A stretch of 64,000 nucleotides of DNA, taken from contig OX419755.1 of the NCBI GenBank assembly GCA_948567375.1, positions 48,303,001 to 48,367,000 on the forward strand. Direction: 5' to 3'. Made by a program: the position numbers and the translations under genes. The notes beneath the pieces are model-generated. The model searched no databases, had not been told where the DNA came from, and saw only the letters and a list, made by a program, of their open reading frames with translations. Shown one piece after another: positions 21,121 to 32,849 of this stretch. Numbering within the stretch: position 1 is the first letter of the stretch; every line of letters starts with the position of its first letter. This stretch comes from Lunularia cruciata. Taxonomy: Eukaryota; Streptophyta; Marchantiopsida; Lunulariales; Lunulariaceae.

Positions 21121-23660
21121 TTAAGATGCAATATCCTCATTGTGCAACTGTTGCTCAAATGCTTGCACCAACACCGGTGCATGTGTCAAATTGGTAGCGG
21201 GCTCCCAAGTTGCTTCATAGAGAGGGTAACCTTTCCATTGTATTAGATAGTCCACCCGTGGATGATAAGTATTATGTATGCATTTTTCAAGAATATGCTC
21301 CACTTCATATTCCTCCATGCCATCAATGAGTGTTGGACAATGTTGAATGTCTTTTGTGGAATGATATTGGCCTGATCAGGGAGCATATTTGCATAGTAGG
21401 GAAACATGGAACACTGGATGGATCTTCATATATGGTGGTAGCTCAAGGCGATAGGCCACAATGCCAACTTGACAAAGAATCAAGAAAGGCCCAATAAAAT
21501 GAGGTTTGAGCTTACAAGGTCCAACTAATGTGAGGTTGGTTGTTGATAGCCACACTTGATCCCCAACCTTGAACTCCATGTGCTACGGTGTGCATCAACA
21601 TACTGCTTCTATTGATTTTGTGCAATTTGTAATTTGTGCTTGGTGCTCTCTACACCTTGTTGGATTCTAGAAACAAATGTGTTGATTGCATGGACCTTGG
21701 TAGCCTATGGATGGATCTTCATCAAACTAGAGGGTGTGAAAGGATGCTCACCATACATGAGGAAGAACCATACCCAGTTGTTCCCAATGTTGGGTAGGAG
21801 TGGGGAGAGGTTGGAGGAGCCATGTAGGAGCTTGATTAGAAGCTTTGTTCTGTTGACAAAGTAGGCAACTGCGCATGAAGTCCATCACGTTGTTGCTCAT
21901 CTTGGGCCAATAGTAATGGCATTGGATTGCATCCAAGATCATGTCCACTCCAACATGACTTGCCATGGCCAAATCATGACATTATGCTAGAATGGTAGTG
22001 TGTAATTTTGGGACATTTGGGATCTATAATCTGCCATCACAAAAGGTGAGTCCTTGGATGCTAGTGATGCCTTTGGATGATTGCACTTCTACAATCTATA
22101 GATCATTTTTTGTAGCAACTAGAATCTTTGGCCAAAATTTGGGGTTAAACTTAACCTCTACCACCAAGTTGTTTACCATTGGCATGTGGGTGAATGCATA
22201 TGCAAGTTGCTTCTTACCTTCCACATAGGTGATTTTCATGTTGAAGCATTGGCGTCACTCTGTCCATTGAATCTGGCGATGAGATAGATCCTTCTACGTC
22301 TAGAGGTAGACTAGAGGTTTGTGGTCTGTCTCACTAGAAATGCCTTTTTGCCCAGATAGTGCTTTCAATGCTTGGTTGCAAGCATGATAGCCAGCTCTTC
22401 TTGTTTTGTGGTGTGGTATTTGCACTCTGCCGGTAACAACTTTTGAGAGAAATATGCAATTGGATGCCATCCGTCATACCACTCTTGTTGTAAGACTCCT
22501 TCTATTGCTACACCTCATGCATCTATAGCCAACTTGATTGGACGTTTTGGGTCATACCACTTAAAGATTGGTGCATGTAGCAAAGCGGGTTTCAATTCTT
22601 GAAAGGCCATGTGGTTCTCTATGTCCACTTCTTCCCCTTGCTAAGTAATGTCGTTAAAGGTTGTGCAACCTTGGAGAAGTCCTTGACAAATCTACAATAG
22701 AATCCCGTCAACCCCAAGAAGCTCTTGAGTTGAGTTTGATCTTCTGGGGTACTCCATTTTTGAATGACCTCTATTTTATCTATCAATACTTGAATGCCCT
22801 CTGCACTAACTTTATGCTCCAAGTAGTCTACTTTAGACTTGCCAAACTTGCACTTTGAGATTTTGGCATACAATCAATTCTATCTTAGAATCTGCATGAC
22901 TTCTCGTAGATGTTGTTTATGTTTTGTCATTGTGCTACTGTATATTAAGATATTATCCAAGAAGATGATAACATACTTATCCAAGTATGGACAAAATATG
23001 TCAGTCATCAGACTTATGAAAGTGGCAGGTGCATTGGTGAGGCCAAAAGGCATCACAAGATACTCAAAGTGGGCACACTTGGTTCAAAAGGCAATTTTGT
23101 ACACATCCTCCTCTACAATTTGGATTTGATTGTAACCGCTCCGCAAGTCCAATTTGGTGAAGTATCTTGCTCCATGGAGTTTATCAAAGAGGTCATCCAT
23201 GCAAGGTAAGGGGTATTTGTTCTTCACTATTTGCTGATTGAGATCCCGATAGTCAATGCACAAGCACATTATACCATCCTTCTTCTTCACAAACAAGACA
23301 AGAGTCCCATAAGGTGATACGCTAGGTTGGATGAATCCTTTTTGCAGCATCTCCTCAATTTGAGTCTTACACTCCTCCAACTCATGAGATGATAGCCAAT
23401 AGGCGATATGGGGCCTTACAAGGAGGTGTCTTCCCCGGGAGTGTCTAAATTTTATGATCTACTCTCCTTTTTGGTGGTAATCCTGAGGGTAGATCAACAG
23501 GAAAGACAACTTGAAACTCATCCACCACATCCTTTAATTTCTCAAGAATTTGTCCATCAAGTTATGCACTTTGAACTTCTCTTATTAGACCTATGAAACA
23601 TCTATTGGTCTTACAGACAGTTATTGTCCCTATGACATATAGAGGCAATTCTTGCCTGTG
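21121..23660 (-). pseudogene. Element D pol: RT, RNase H, truncated integrase, chromodomain
   Basis: RT segments lie at 23380-23084 ([12 protein letters not shown], then [15 protein letters not shown]) and 22873-22619 (FLGLTGFYCRFVKDFSK). RNase H is degraded. The integrase zinc finger (CLLCQQNKASNQ) is at about 21972-21780. The core with D, D and E is deleted, with the junction near 21769. The C-terminal part (21579-21376) joins a chromodomain at 21318-21121 (YEVEHILEKC, YLIQWKGYPLYEATWEP). That chromodomain is uninterrupted and has the aromatic cage positions Y..W..Y/W visible. Nothing downstream of RT could act. Confidence 0.86.
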
Positions 23661-23794
23661 TGATTTTCTTTAACCCCAATGATTTACTATTGATGGGTTC
23701 TCACTACTTACTTCCTCCAATTTACCATAGGGTTGTAATACTCCATCCATGGCATGCCTAAGAATGCATCATAATGAGCTAATTGTATCACTTG

Positions 23795-24022
23795 CTACTC
23801 AATTGCTTCTTGATATTCTCCTACAGAGAGTGTTACCCGTTTAGGTAATGATTCAATCCTCTTTGTTTGCTTGTTAGGTAACTCTACTTCTTCACTCTCA
23901 TCTCTCTCTAGATCCATTTCCAATCTTATTACTACAAAGCAAGACAAGAAATTCTCTATTGCTCTTGGATCTATTAATACTCTCACTTGATTGCCTTCTA
24001 GGACTCCATTCACGACAATCAA
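23795..24022 (-). pseudogene. Element D protease
   Basis: This 75-codon open run contains VRVLIDPRAIENFLS, aligned with the plant retropepsin signature DPGATHSF. The Gly of the active-site triad is Arg (codon AGA). The same DPRA is present in element E, so the change predates their separation or arose twice. The enzyme would be inactive. Confidence 0.75.
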
Positions 24023-24099
24023 TTGTGAGGTTGCCTTTCAGGATCTTTACGTTTTTGTCTTCTTCCTTCCCTTGCTTCTCTTCTTCCTTATTAAGCCAA

Positions 24100-24879
24100 T
24101 AAGACCGCAAGGTACATTTATTGGCAATCTTTGTTTTCCAAAGTGATTTCTACCTCCTTCTTCAATGCGCCTCTCTATGTTGTTCCAAGGTGCCTGTATG
24201 AGGGCCAATGACCTCTAGGGAAATGAGCACAAAAATTGGTAGATATGTGCCCAATATGGCCACAATTGTAATAATGGCATTGTTCTCCTCAAGTTCCTTC
24301 TCCTCGTGGGACTCTATCTCTTTGTTCTTCTACTCGTCCACGCTCTCCTTGAAGTGGTTGTGCTCCTTGATCTTGAAATCAAAGGTTGCTCAATTCCATT
24401 GGTACTAGTCCACCCATGTATGGCATTTCTGCCCAATAATGTTGAGGTGGAACTACTCCTTCACCTCCACCCAATGCTTCGGTTATTCTCTATGCACAAG
24501 CAATTGCTTCAAATACCATGCAAGGATTTTGCACCATGATTTCTTGGCAAATCCACTCCTTCAACCCTTGTTTGAAATTGTCAAGAACCTCTACTAGACT
24601 CATGTTGGTTATTGCAACTTGTAGATCCAAAAATGCCTCCACATACTCTTGTACACTATTCTTCTGTCTCAATCCCCATAGTTTGATTTGGGCCATTTGC
24701 AAAGAATTCACCAATTGGAAATTCTTAAGCAATCCTTCTTGCATTGCTGTCCATGTGACCTCCCTTCTCTCTGCCAACATGGATCGTTCCCAAGTATCAT
24801 ACCATGTGAGTGCTTTATTTGTCAGGTACCCACATGCAAACATGCCCGCAACATGCTCCGTGATCTCTGTTGAGAACAA
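24100..24879 (-). pseudogene. Element D gag
   Basis: This is a retrotransposon Gag capsid domain: GYLTNKALTWYDTW, WTAMQEGLLKNFQ, then GLRQKNSVQEYVEAF and IKLWGL in a 129-codon open stretch (24879-24490). A degenerate CCHC knuckle near 24260 reads NCGHIGH. It would form the particle shell. Upstream and downstream stops truncate it. Confidence 0.8.
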
Positions 24880-25804
24880 TAAAAAATATCAATTCATTCT
24901 TGAGATCCAATTTTCCACTACTCACTTTGTACGTTGTCCCTTATAAGGCTTGATGTTGCAATTTTCTTCATCCGGAGTAGCAATGTAGCTTCATCATCGA
25001 TAGGGTTCATAGGCACGGGTGCCTCTCAAAGTACTTCAATTGCAAGTATTGGGTTTTGAGACGGCTCTTCTTCTTGCATTGCTTGATTGTTCCTGAGGAT
25101 CTTCACTTGACTTTGTAATGTCTCCAAGATCATCTTAATCTCTCAAATTCATTCAACATCCCTTGCATTCCTTGCACTAGCTCTTGCAATTGCAAATCCA
25201 TAGTTCCTGCAACACTCAATTGCTAATGTCTATGTCAAAATAGAGTCAATATGATCACTCTAGAAGGCGCACAAACTATCAAAACTACCATTGGGACCTC
25301 AGAAGCTATCACTTGTTGATAATACTACTCACCAAAATTCCTAACCACAAAATCTCTAGACATCACTTTTGGTCTAACTACATAACGGATTTCTACTTGA
25401 GTGTTGAAAGGGAGAGGATTTGGGACATTCACATCCATATTATCATAATAGATTGTAGATTGTCAGATCCCACTCTCTGTCATATATCACCGTAGGTAGA
25501 ATCACCGGGTTTGGTGAGTTCATCATCCTATCCATGAATTCTGCACCAAAGTGATAAACTAGCGATACCCTCATTTGCTCATGCTGAATGTACATAACCT
25601 TGATGTGGAATGGATTTGAGAATGGAAAGCTAGGTATGGGAAATTGTCCTCCCGGTGCATCTATCCCATCCGTTCTCTAAAGTCCTTCCTAAGTCTAGCA
25701 ATTACTTTATGTTCTCTACCTCAAATTACTTAGTTTCAGTAGTTTGTGCTCTTCCAAGAGGGATGATCCACTCTCTTGGACTAAACTAATTGCTCTGATA
25801 CCAT

Positions 25805-26545
25805 TGTAATACTCCAAGGATAAGAGAACAGAGAAAATGTAAATTTCACACTCAATCATTCAATGCCCCAAAGGAGCACCTTCTCTTTATTATATAGACC
25901 AAGAGGATCTCCTCCAAGGAAGCTCCACCATAAGATTAGGCACACATATAGGTGACATGTCAACAAGCTCCACTTTGGATTACTTATTTGGATAGGTGAC
26001 ATGTTGGTCTAGGTCCTATCTGGTTGGTCACACAAGCTTTCACGAGAGGGAATCTTTTAGGGAATCTTCCTATAGGAATCTTAGAATCATGTGAGTAAGG
26101 TACTGTTGGAAAGCTCTTGACCAGACAAACTAAGGAGGAGGGAAGGTCAGCCCTTCCTCAATTGGGGGGGGGGAACAATTTGCACATTTTTGAGGCTTAA
26201 TTCATTCATTTAAACCTCCAAATTTGCCTTCAAAGATTTTAAGCATATTTTAGTTCTTATTCTATTAGTAAAAGTCCCTGTTTGGTGATACCTCTTTCTG
26301 ATCTGTTTAGTACATCATGTGTAACATACTTCCAGATGTTACCAAACTAATTCTCATCTTAAATCATATGTCTAGCTATTGATTCTAAGGTCTTCAAGTC
26401 CATTTTGGTTTCTGCCTTATTAGTAGAAGTATTTTTTTGGTGATACTTCTATCTAATCTATTTTGACCATTATGTATAACATCATTCTAGATGTTACCAA
26501 ACCAAATTTCACATCTAGATCATATTGCTAGTTCTTGGTATTACA
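25805..26545 (-). repeat. 5' LTR of element D
   Basis: This 741-bp LTR is the partner of 20426-21107 and homologous to the LTRs of E and to 16947-17683. It contains a homopolymer G run near 26165-26173 on the plus strand. The primer-binding site lies immediately inside it. Confidence 0.9.
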
Positions 26546-28340
26546 CTTACCATTGTAAATTAGAAGAACATAAAATATGATAGTAGATATATTAGTTGAT
26601 ACTCATGCACGTTGCTTTACCATACCCCTAGGTTTCATGTGAGATAAAAGTACTATGTCAATTTTGTGTATACCTGCCTGGTTTAGGATGTTGAAATTAA
26701 AAAAGATAATTTGAGGGTTTAGGGTAAGTAAGAGGTACTAGATCTGAATCAAAAAATAAGAGCACTTTGCACATCTAGAGTTTCAAATCTTTCATTTGAG
26801 ACGTTTTTTTGATTAAGTCAGACGAGAAACCTAAGACGAGTTGATTATGTCACGAGTACTGTTTCGTGAAAAGGCGAAAGATAGCAATAAAGAATGAGTT
26901 CTCTGACTCGTAAGCAGATCACGTCTTCGATTCACGAATAGAAACGTCATACTTATGTGGGATTGTTATATTTCATGGGATACAACGGGAGTAAAAGATT
27001 ATCGATTGGGACTGAAACACCGGGTATGGAGCGAACTGCAAGACACGATTTGAAACCCGAAGATTTTTGTAAAGATATTATTAAAATAAGATTATTAATA
27101 AATTATTACATGATATAAGGTGGGTTTAATACTCCTATATTTCATATCATTCTCGATAAAATATACATTAAAAATTTCAAGAATTAAAATGATAAAGATG
27201 GTAGCGAGAAACAATATTTCCTTTATACTCATTGAATAGCAATAATCCCAATCTGATAAATAAGGAAAAATATCTGTAAATAAATTAAAATTTTCCGGAG
27301 GGAAAGATATAATATCTATTTCAGCTCTTATTAGGCAAAAGTAAACACATAACAAAATTTTTTACATCATTTTTCTTAATACATATATCTTGATGAAGGC
27401 ATTTAATTTAGTCATGAAATTTATAAAACCATTAATGATATTAAGAATATGACTAATTTTCTCTGAAATTAGCCCTTTAAAGCTTAATTTATTTCAATAT
27501 AACACAAAACTCCAAACTGTTCTTTGCTTATATGATATCAAAGTAATTTATTATGATATTGAATCCATGTTTTTACCTGTTTGAAATAAAGAGTAACTAG
27601 TAGCCTAATAGTATTCCCTTTTAATTGTTAGATGTTTCGGAAATCTTAATTTTGGTAATTTTCTCTAAAATCTCTGTTTGTAAAGATTTTCACGGAGATT
27701 TATTGTACCCTGGCCACTCTATCCACAGTTAAAATTTGTTTAGATATACGTAATATTTTTCTTCAAGTAAATACTTTGCCATTCCATCTACAAGTTTAAA
27801 GTTTATAGATTTAGATAAAAAAGCTTTTTACCATGATATAGTAGTTCTACTAATCTGGTTATAGTTCTACAAATCTATGAATAGATGCATTCGTAAGTTG
27901 ATTTTCCAAGGCAAGAGAAACACGCATGTCTTGGTGAATTTCTCTTTTCGACTCTCTCCACATATGCATATTATTCGTTTATATGGTAACTTAAACTCGT
28001 TATCCTGCACATCGGATTCACATCAAAACATACAGCAGATATAGCAAGAAACCATCGAAGATTCATAATTAAAATTAGAAATTAAAATTGAGAATCAATG
28101 TTGTTAGATTATCTGTCAATCAGTAGAGCAGTAGCTTGTCAGATATGAAACAGAGCGGAATCATACCGGTCACCCTTCGCCACACTCGGATTTAGTCTGG
28201 TAAAAGTGCTCGCATTTACCTGCTACCGCAGGTGAGGAGGAATGCTAATGCTAGGGGAAGAAGGGTCTAATATTCGGAGCTTGGTAGTGTGAAGGGAGTC
28301 GGTCAAGGAAAAATTACTGGAAGAACAGGTCGTGAACCGG
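26546..28340. other. AT-rich spacer upstream of eL36
   Basis: No retroelement homology and no credible gene. The boundary at 26546 is sharp because it is the end of the element D LTR. A minus-strand open run at 27095-27355 is AT-driven and lacks any motif. The last few hundred bases presumably hold the eL36 promoter. Confidence 0.55.
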
Positions 28341-28355
28341 TTAGGGTTAGGGTTT
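28341..28355 (+). promoter_or_regulatory. Telo-box upstream of eL36
   Basis: TTAGGGTTAGGGTTT is a tandem telomere-like motif (reverse complement AAACCCTAACCCTAA). Telo-boxes are a known feature of plant ribosomal protein promoters. It lies 130 bp upstream of the eL36 start codon. Confidence 0.7.
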
Positions 28356-28484
28356 CAACTGAAGCGAGAGGATCTACGTGGAAGTGCAAAGAGAGTATAG
28401 AACGGCCGAAGTCTCCTGCCAGTGCTCTTTTGAGCTTCCCACTCATCGTCGCGTAGAGGTCGTGGAATTTAGTGAATTGAAGCT

Positions 28485-29216
28485 ATGGCGCCCTCTGTGG
28501 CTGGTAGTGGAATTGCGGTCGGTTTGAGCAAGGGACATTTGAACACAAAGCGGGAGCTTGCTCCTCGCCCATCAGCCAATAAGGGTGTAAGTTATTGCAT
28601 TTTTCTGTATGACAGGTTTAGGACGGTTTCATGGTTGCATAGGGCTGAGATCGGCGAGTAGTGCGTAGGGTTGAAGCTGACGAATAGAAATGAACACCGC
28701 ACCAGCATTTCACTTGAAGAAACTTTAATGAATTAAAACTCCATCTTAACGCGTTCATGGGATAAAATCTCAGAGGTGGATGCAATTTGAGTTGTGTCCG
28801 GGGTAGGAGGGCGTTGAGAGCAGTTTATTGATAGTTGATGTTGCACCGTGCAGAAATTGGGTAAGAGGACGTCATTTGTAAGGAAATTGATCCGGGAGGT
28901 GGTAGGCTTTGCCCCATACGAGAAGAGAATTACTGAACTCTTGAAGGTTGGTAAAGACAAGAGGGCACTGAAGGTCGCCAAGAAGAAACTCGGCACTCAC
29001 TTGCGCGCCAAGCGCAAGAGAGAGGAGATGACTTCTGTCCTCCGCAAGCAAAGGTATGTTCCTTCAGCTCCAATGATGCCGTTTCAGCTTGTCTAGAAGT
29101 TCTCGAGAATCGCTTCAAGTTCCTCGATGGACGGTCATTGTACGTTTGTCTAGCGAGAAACTAATTTGTGCTTGTCTTGAATCAGGGCCACCGGAGGTGA
29201 TACCAAGAAGAAATGA
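28485..29216 (+). CDS. RPL36: 60S ribosomal protein eL36, three exons
   Basis: Exons are 28485-28586, 28854-29053 and 29186-29216 (102+200+31 bp, 110 codons plus TGA). Donors are GTAAGT and GTATGT; acceptors end GTGCAG and AATCAG. The protein starts [20 protein letters not shown] and carries the eL36 signature [19 protein letters not shown] followed by a basic run (RAKRKREEM) and a Lys-rich end. eL36 is a small basic protein of the large cytosolic ribosomal subunit, and the length fits the family. The start is the first ATG and matches the known family N-terminus. A telo-box lies upstream. The gene converges with mS35, 3.6 kb away. All splice phases agree, so I regard it as intact. Confidence 0.96.
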
Positions 29217-29320
29217 GGGGTGGGTCTCTCAGTGTAATCTCTCAGACTTGGACTAACGTGGTCCAGCTTTTGGTAGGCGAACGGGTCTGGGGCCACACAT
29301 CTTCAATTAGTATAGATGTA

Positions 29321-29562
29321 GATCGGCGGCAAATCTATGATTTGTAATCTGTGGAACTCCCGAGCGGATACAAGTCAGACACTCAGTATTCTCGATTTAA
29401 CATGATCAGTGATTCTTGTTGGGAATGAGTGTCATTTCAAGAGATTTGGATCGGCGGCGAATCTATTGCTTGGCTAACGCTCAAGCTTTTGAAATCAGGC
29501 ACTCAGTATTCTCTGGTAAGCATGATCAGTGATACTTGTCGGGAATGGGTGTTCCTTTTTGA
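29321..29562. repeat. Diverged tandem duplication 3' of eL36
   Basis: Two copies of about 120-128 bp, starting at 29321 and 29449, both begin GATCGGCGGC(A/G)AATCTAT. Both contain CAGGCACTCAGTATTCTC-like and CATGATCAGTGAT segments. It lies about 100 bp past the eL36 stop, probably within or near the 3' UTR. No coding content. Confidence 0.75.
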
Positions 29563-32500
29563 GTTCGTAGGGAGGAAGTGATGTCATCTGTGTTTCGTAA
29601 TCTATTACAGTTCCAGGTTGTACCTCTGTCAATCACCTAATTGCTATATTAGCAATAATGAATTGCAACTGTGACACTCACGACGCTTTCACTATCTTCT
29701 GCGATGCAGTGATTTTTTATAAGGTGAATTTTTTTTGAGTTAAATTGATTTGTTACCGTGGATGTTGTTCGATCTTTCTCTTGTATTGTCTGATCCTACG
29801 GAACTATTCATTTCACAAGCCATGATGGCAGTTCACTTCTTGCCCAGACGATGCACTTATTCCGAACTTGGATTTAACTGCAATGAATGAACTAAAAGTT
29901 CTGCCCAGGTGTCACGTCACACAGGGAGAAGACGATGGGTTGCATGACACTCTCCCTGTCTGGCAGAGAGAAAGATTTATCATTTCTGCACTTAATTTCA
30001 AGTGACCAGACCTCTACTTCTTGGATGTGAAGTGCTAGCTGCGCCTTCTATACATCTTGTAGTACCGTAGCCTCCCATTGACGTGTTATCCCGCTGCGGA
30101 CCTAGTTCATACCTGCGTAGACTCCCTGGAACATCTGTACAGAGACTGGATTCAAACCAACTCTTTATTAACTTTTGTGACTGGATGAAACACCATTTAC
30201 AGACATGTGACGTGCCCAGGGAGTCTTACACATCTACTATTGTATGAATGTCTCACCTATCTCACTCGAATGCGATGTCGACTTGTATCACTCTATCACG
30301 TGTACATGCATTGTTTCCCCTGAAAAGTGGAGAGCAACCCATGCTGACGAATCAGGGTGCAGCACATACAGATCTATCTCATCCAAAAATCGATTTGTAT
30401 CACTATCGCCCCTGCATGAATTGTTGTCTCTGTAAAGTAGTCTGGAGAGTAATTCAAACCCAATAAGAGCCTGCGAGTGCAGAACATGTAGAACTGAAGT
30501 TTCACACCTTTTTGAATTTTGGCATTTACTTGCGCACCTCAACGATCCTTTTGCCATTTTGTTCATGCTCGGGTACAGTTTCCAGGATGTGCGAGGCTGA
30601 AGTGATATGAAATAAGTTCCCAATGTCACACAGAAACATCGATAAAATTGCAGACCGGATTATCATTGCTTTAACACAATCCCCTAAGAGTAGCTCATTT
30701 ATTTAAGGAGGTGCCCTACTGATACCATACAAAAGAGAAAGCTGTGAATGATAGTTCCCTAAGTTGGGCACCACTACGGTTTCCAGAAGCACTTCGTCAT
30801 GGCCAGGATAACACTCGTATCTGAGCGCTTACGTGATAAAAGCTTCCTACTGATACTCTCCGTTTGCCACAGAATCTGGGAAAATTTCTCGAACGCCTTT
30901 AGCGATGTGCTGTTTCTGCGTTGTGAACAAAGTAACTTGAAACATAAACTGCTGTTTCTAATTGTGACGGATAAAGCTTGGAACATAAACTTAGTCCCTT
31001 GTAGTCCATGTTTTAAGAAGTACTTGGTAACTTCCTGCGCAGGTGTGAGGAGCAAACAAGTCAAAGGAGATCATGAATGTCACAACGATTGTCTCTGTTG
31101 CGGTTATGTTGCTTCTCCTCTGTCCTTTTGCCCGCTATGGGCAAAAGGACACTGGTCGACGGTAACCTACTCGCTTTCTCATCTCCGTCTAGGTTCACGT
31201 ACGAAGAACACGTGATTATGAGAAGGATGTGAGACTGTTGTAGCACATGACTGTTCCTGTTCCTTAAGGGCTTCATACAGTTCCGGGGTCCTGGACCCCA
31301 GCAAGTTGGACGATGTGAAGTTCTGAGGTTTGATGGCAAAGGAGCTTGAACTTGCGTGTGGACTAGCTCTTGTAACAACTGTGTAAGAGTGCTACGTGTC
31401 CAAATTTTCGCTGATGACTGGCTGACACGCTAACAAGATACTTAGCGTGCCATACTCTTTCTGATCGGCGTTGCTCCTGTTCATAACAGGTGAAGCAGAC
31501 GGTGCATAGGGCGTTAATATGGAAGGCAGTCCCTGCGGGATGTTGTACCTGCAGATGATTAAGCCCCTCCGTTATGCTATGACAAGTGTGCTTGCTGTTC
31601 ACACATTGCCAATCTCGTGGACGCCCACTTGCTCCATTGCAGTTACAGGCACGATCTGTTGCATAATTTACATACCCTAGTGTAATCTGCTCTCAAGAGA
31701 AGACTCATCACTGGTACAGGTTATGTTATCTGAAAGTTGATAAGACACTATCTTGTCACCGGTAACAATAAGACCCGCAACCATCAGAGTCCTAAAGATC
31801 AGGACCAAGTGCTTGGTGACAACAATGCGACACTGCCCATGCCTTGAGAAACGTATGTCCGCTAATAAAGTGCAGTGTTCATAACATTGTCTACGTTTGT
31901 TGTGAAGTTTGCACGACATAGACACTGGTCGCTCTAACTTGGTGAAACCTCATACCATCGCCAAAACTATACAGGGTAGTTAAGAGTTCTCACGGAGTAC
32001 TGCATGGATGATGCTAAATATAATCTTGCAGCTTACCACAGTTGGAAATTCAAAAGAGCAAGGGATGTTCGAGAGAAGCATTGACCTGCGGTTTGAACAC
32101 TGGCGTAGCAGCTCACTCACTGAGAGTCCCGTGGGGGACCCTGCTTCATCGCGTTATGCCAACTAACAAGGCCAGCTCCTTAATCTTGTAGTCCAGATTG
32201 GTGCGTGGGATGAACGGTGCTTGTTACTTGCTTTGAAATCTGAGTGCCTGGAAGCGGACCTCAATCAACTGTACGTTTAGTAGAGGACATAGATCATGAT
32301 CATATGCTTCGAGCGAAGACATGGATGCACTACCATATTCTTTCACTTTTACGATCACCATACGTCCACTTACGGTCACAGGACTTTGTCTAGATATCGT
32401 AGTTAGATCATTAGGCGTAGAGAGCGAACATTTGATTTCCACAAGGCATACTTCTTCCTGTTTGTAATCAGGCAAGGCATTCAAGCACAAAGGCTCCACT

Positions 32501-32849
32501 ATACCAGCTCAACCCTGACTTGAATGGCAAACTCTGTTGTCTAGAGGTGGGATCCGAAAGGAGAACCATAGATACGATCTCCAAAAGCAAGAGCATAACT
32601 GACTCGAAGCCCATGGAAACGTCAAAACAAAGATGGTTCTAAAATGGCTGGATCGGTTATAGCAGATTTATATCCACAATAACAGCTCAGAATCCAAGCA
32701 TAAATAGGCGAACTCGCCTGTAAAACCTAAGTTGGACTTCCTTCACAACAATGAAATATCCGAATATGGGAGAACTAACAACCCAATCAAGTTTAACGGC
32801 CAATACCTCGAACCTTGGTTCGAATGGCTGAATGGCACTACTTTCAGTT
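29563..32849. other. Intergenic region between convergent eL36 and mS35
   Basis: Base composition is balanced, unlike the AT-rich flanks. Open runs exist (for example 30799-31215) but none shows a family motif, splice pattern or consistent codon usage that I can support. It may hold 3' UTRs or a non-coding transcript. One strong inverted repeat lies at 31121-31151. Confidence 0.5.
31121..31151. repeat. Perfect 13-bp inverted repeat with 5-nt loop
   Basis: TGTCCTTTTGCCC at 31121-31133 and its exact complement at 31139-31151, separated by GCTAT. As RNA it would form a stable hairpin. No poly-U follows on either strand and no gene is attached. Function unknown. Confidence 0.7.

Larger units (their letters stand above)
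20426..26545 (-). mobile_element. Element D: Ty3/gypsy chromovirus (family 3), integrase core deleted
   Basis: This is a 6.1-kb minus-strand element with a 3' LTR at 20426-21107 and a 5' LTR at 25805-26545. A perfect initiator-Met primer site lies at 25792-25803 (TGGTATCAGAGC). The purine tract AAAAGGAGGAAGATC (21108-21122) precedes the 3' LTR. Domains from right to left are gag (about 24.9-24.1 kb), protease (24.02-23.8), RT (23.4-22.6), RNase H (22.55-22.25), integrase remnants (22.0-21.4) and chromodomain (21318-21121). Compared with element E, about 425 bp of integrase core is missing at about 21769. The left flank is family-1 RNase H; the right flank is unrelated, and no target duplication is seen. 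Confidence 0.9.

Noticed and set aside
27095-27355. 86-codon minus-strand open frame
   Set aside because: AT-rich, no motif and no neighbouring exons; probably chance.
30799-31215. 138-codon plus-strand open frame
   Set aside because: No recognisable domain, no splice partner, and it contains the perfect hairpin; I could not support it as a gene.
32805-32830. GGTTCGAAT resembling a tRNA T-arm
   Set aside because: No acceptor stem, D-arm or anticodon arm can be built around it; it lies just downstream of the last mS35 exon.
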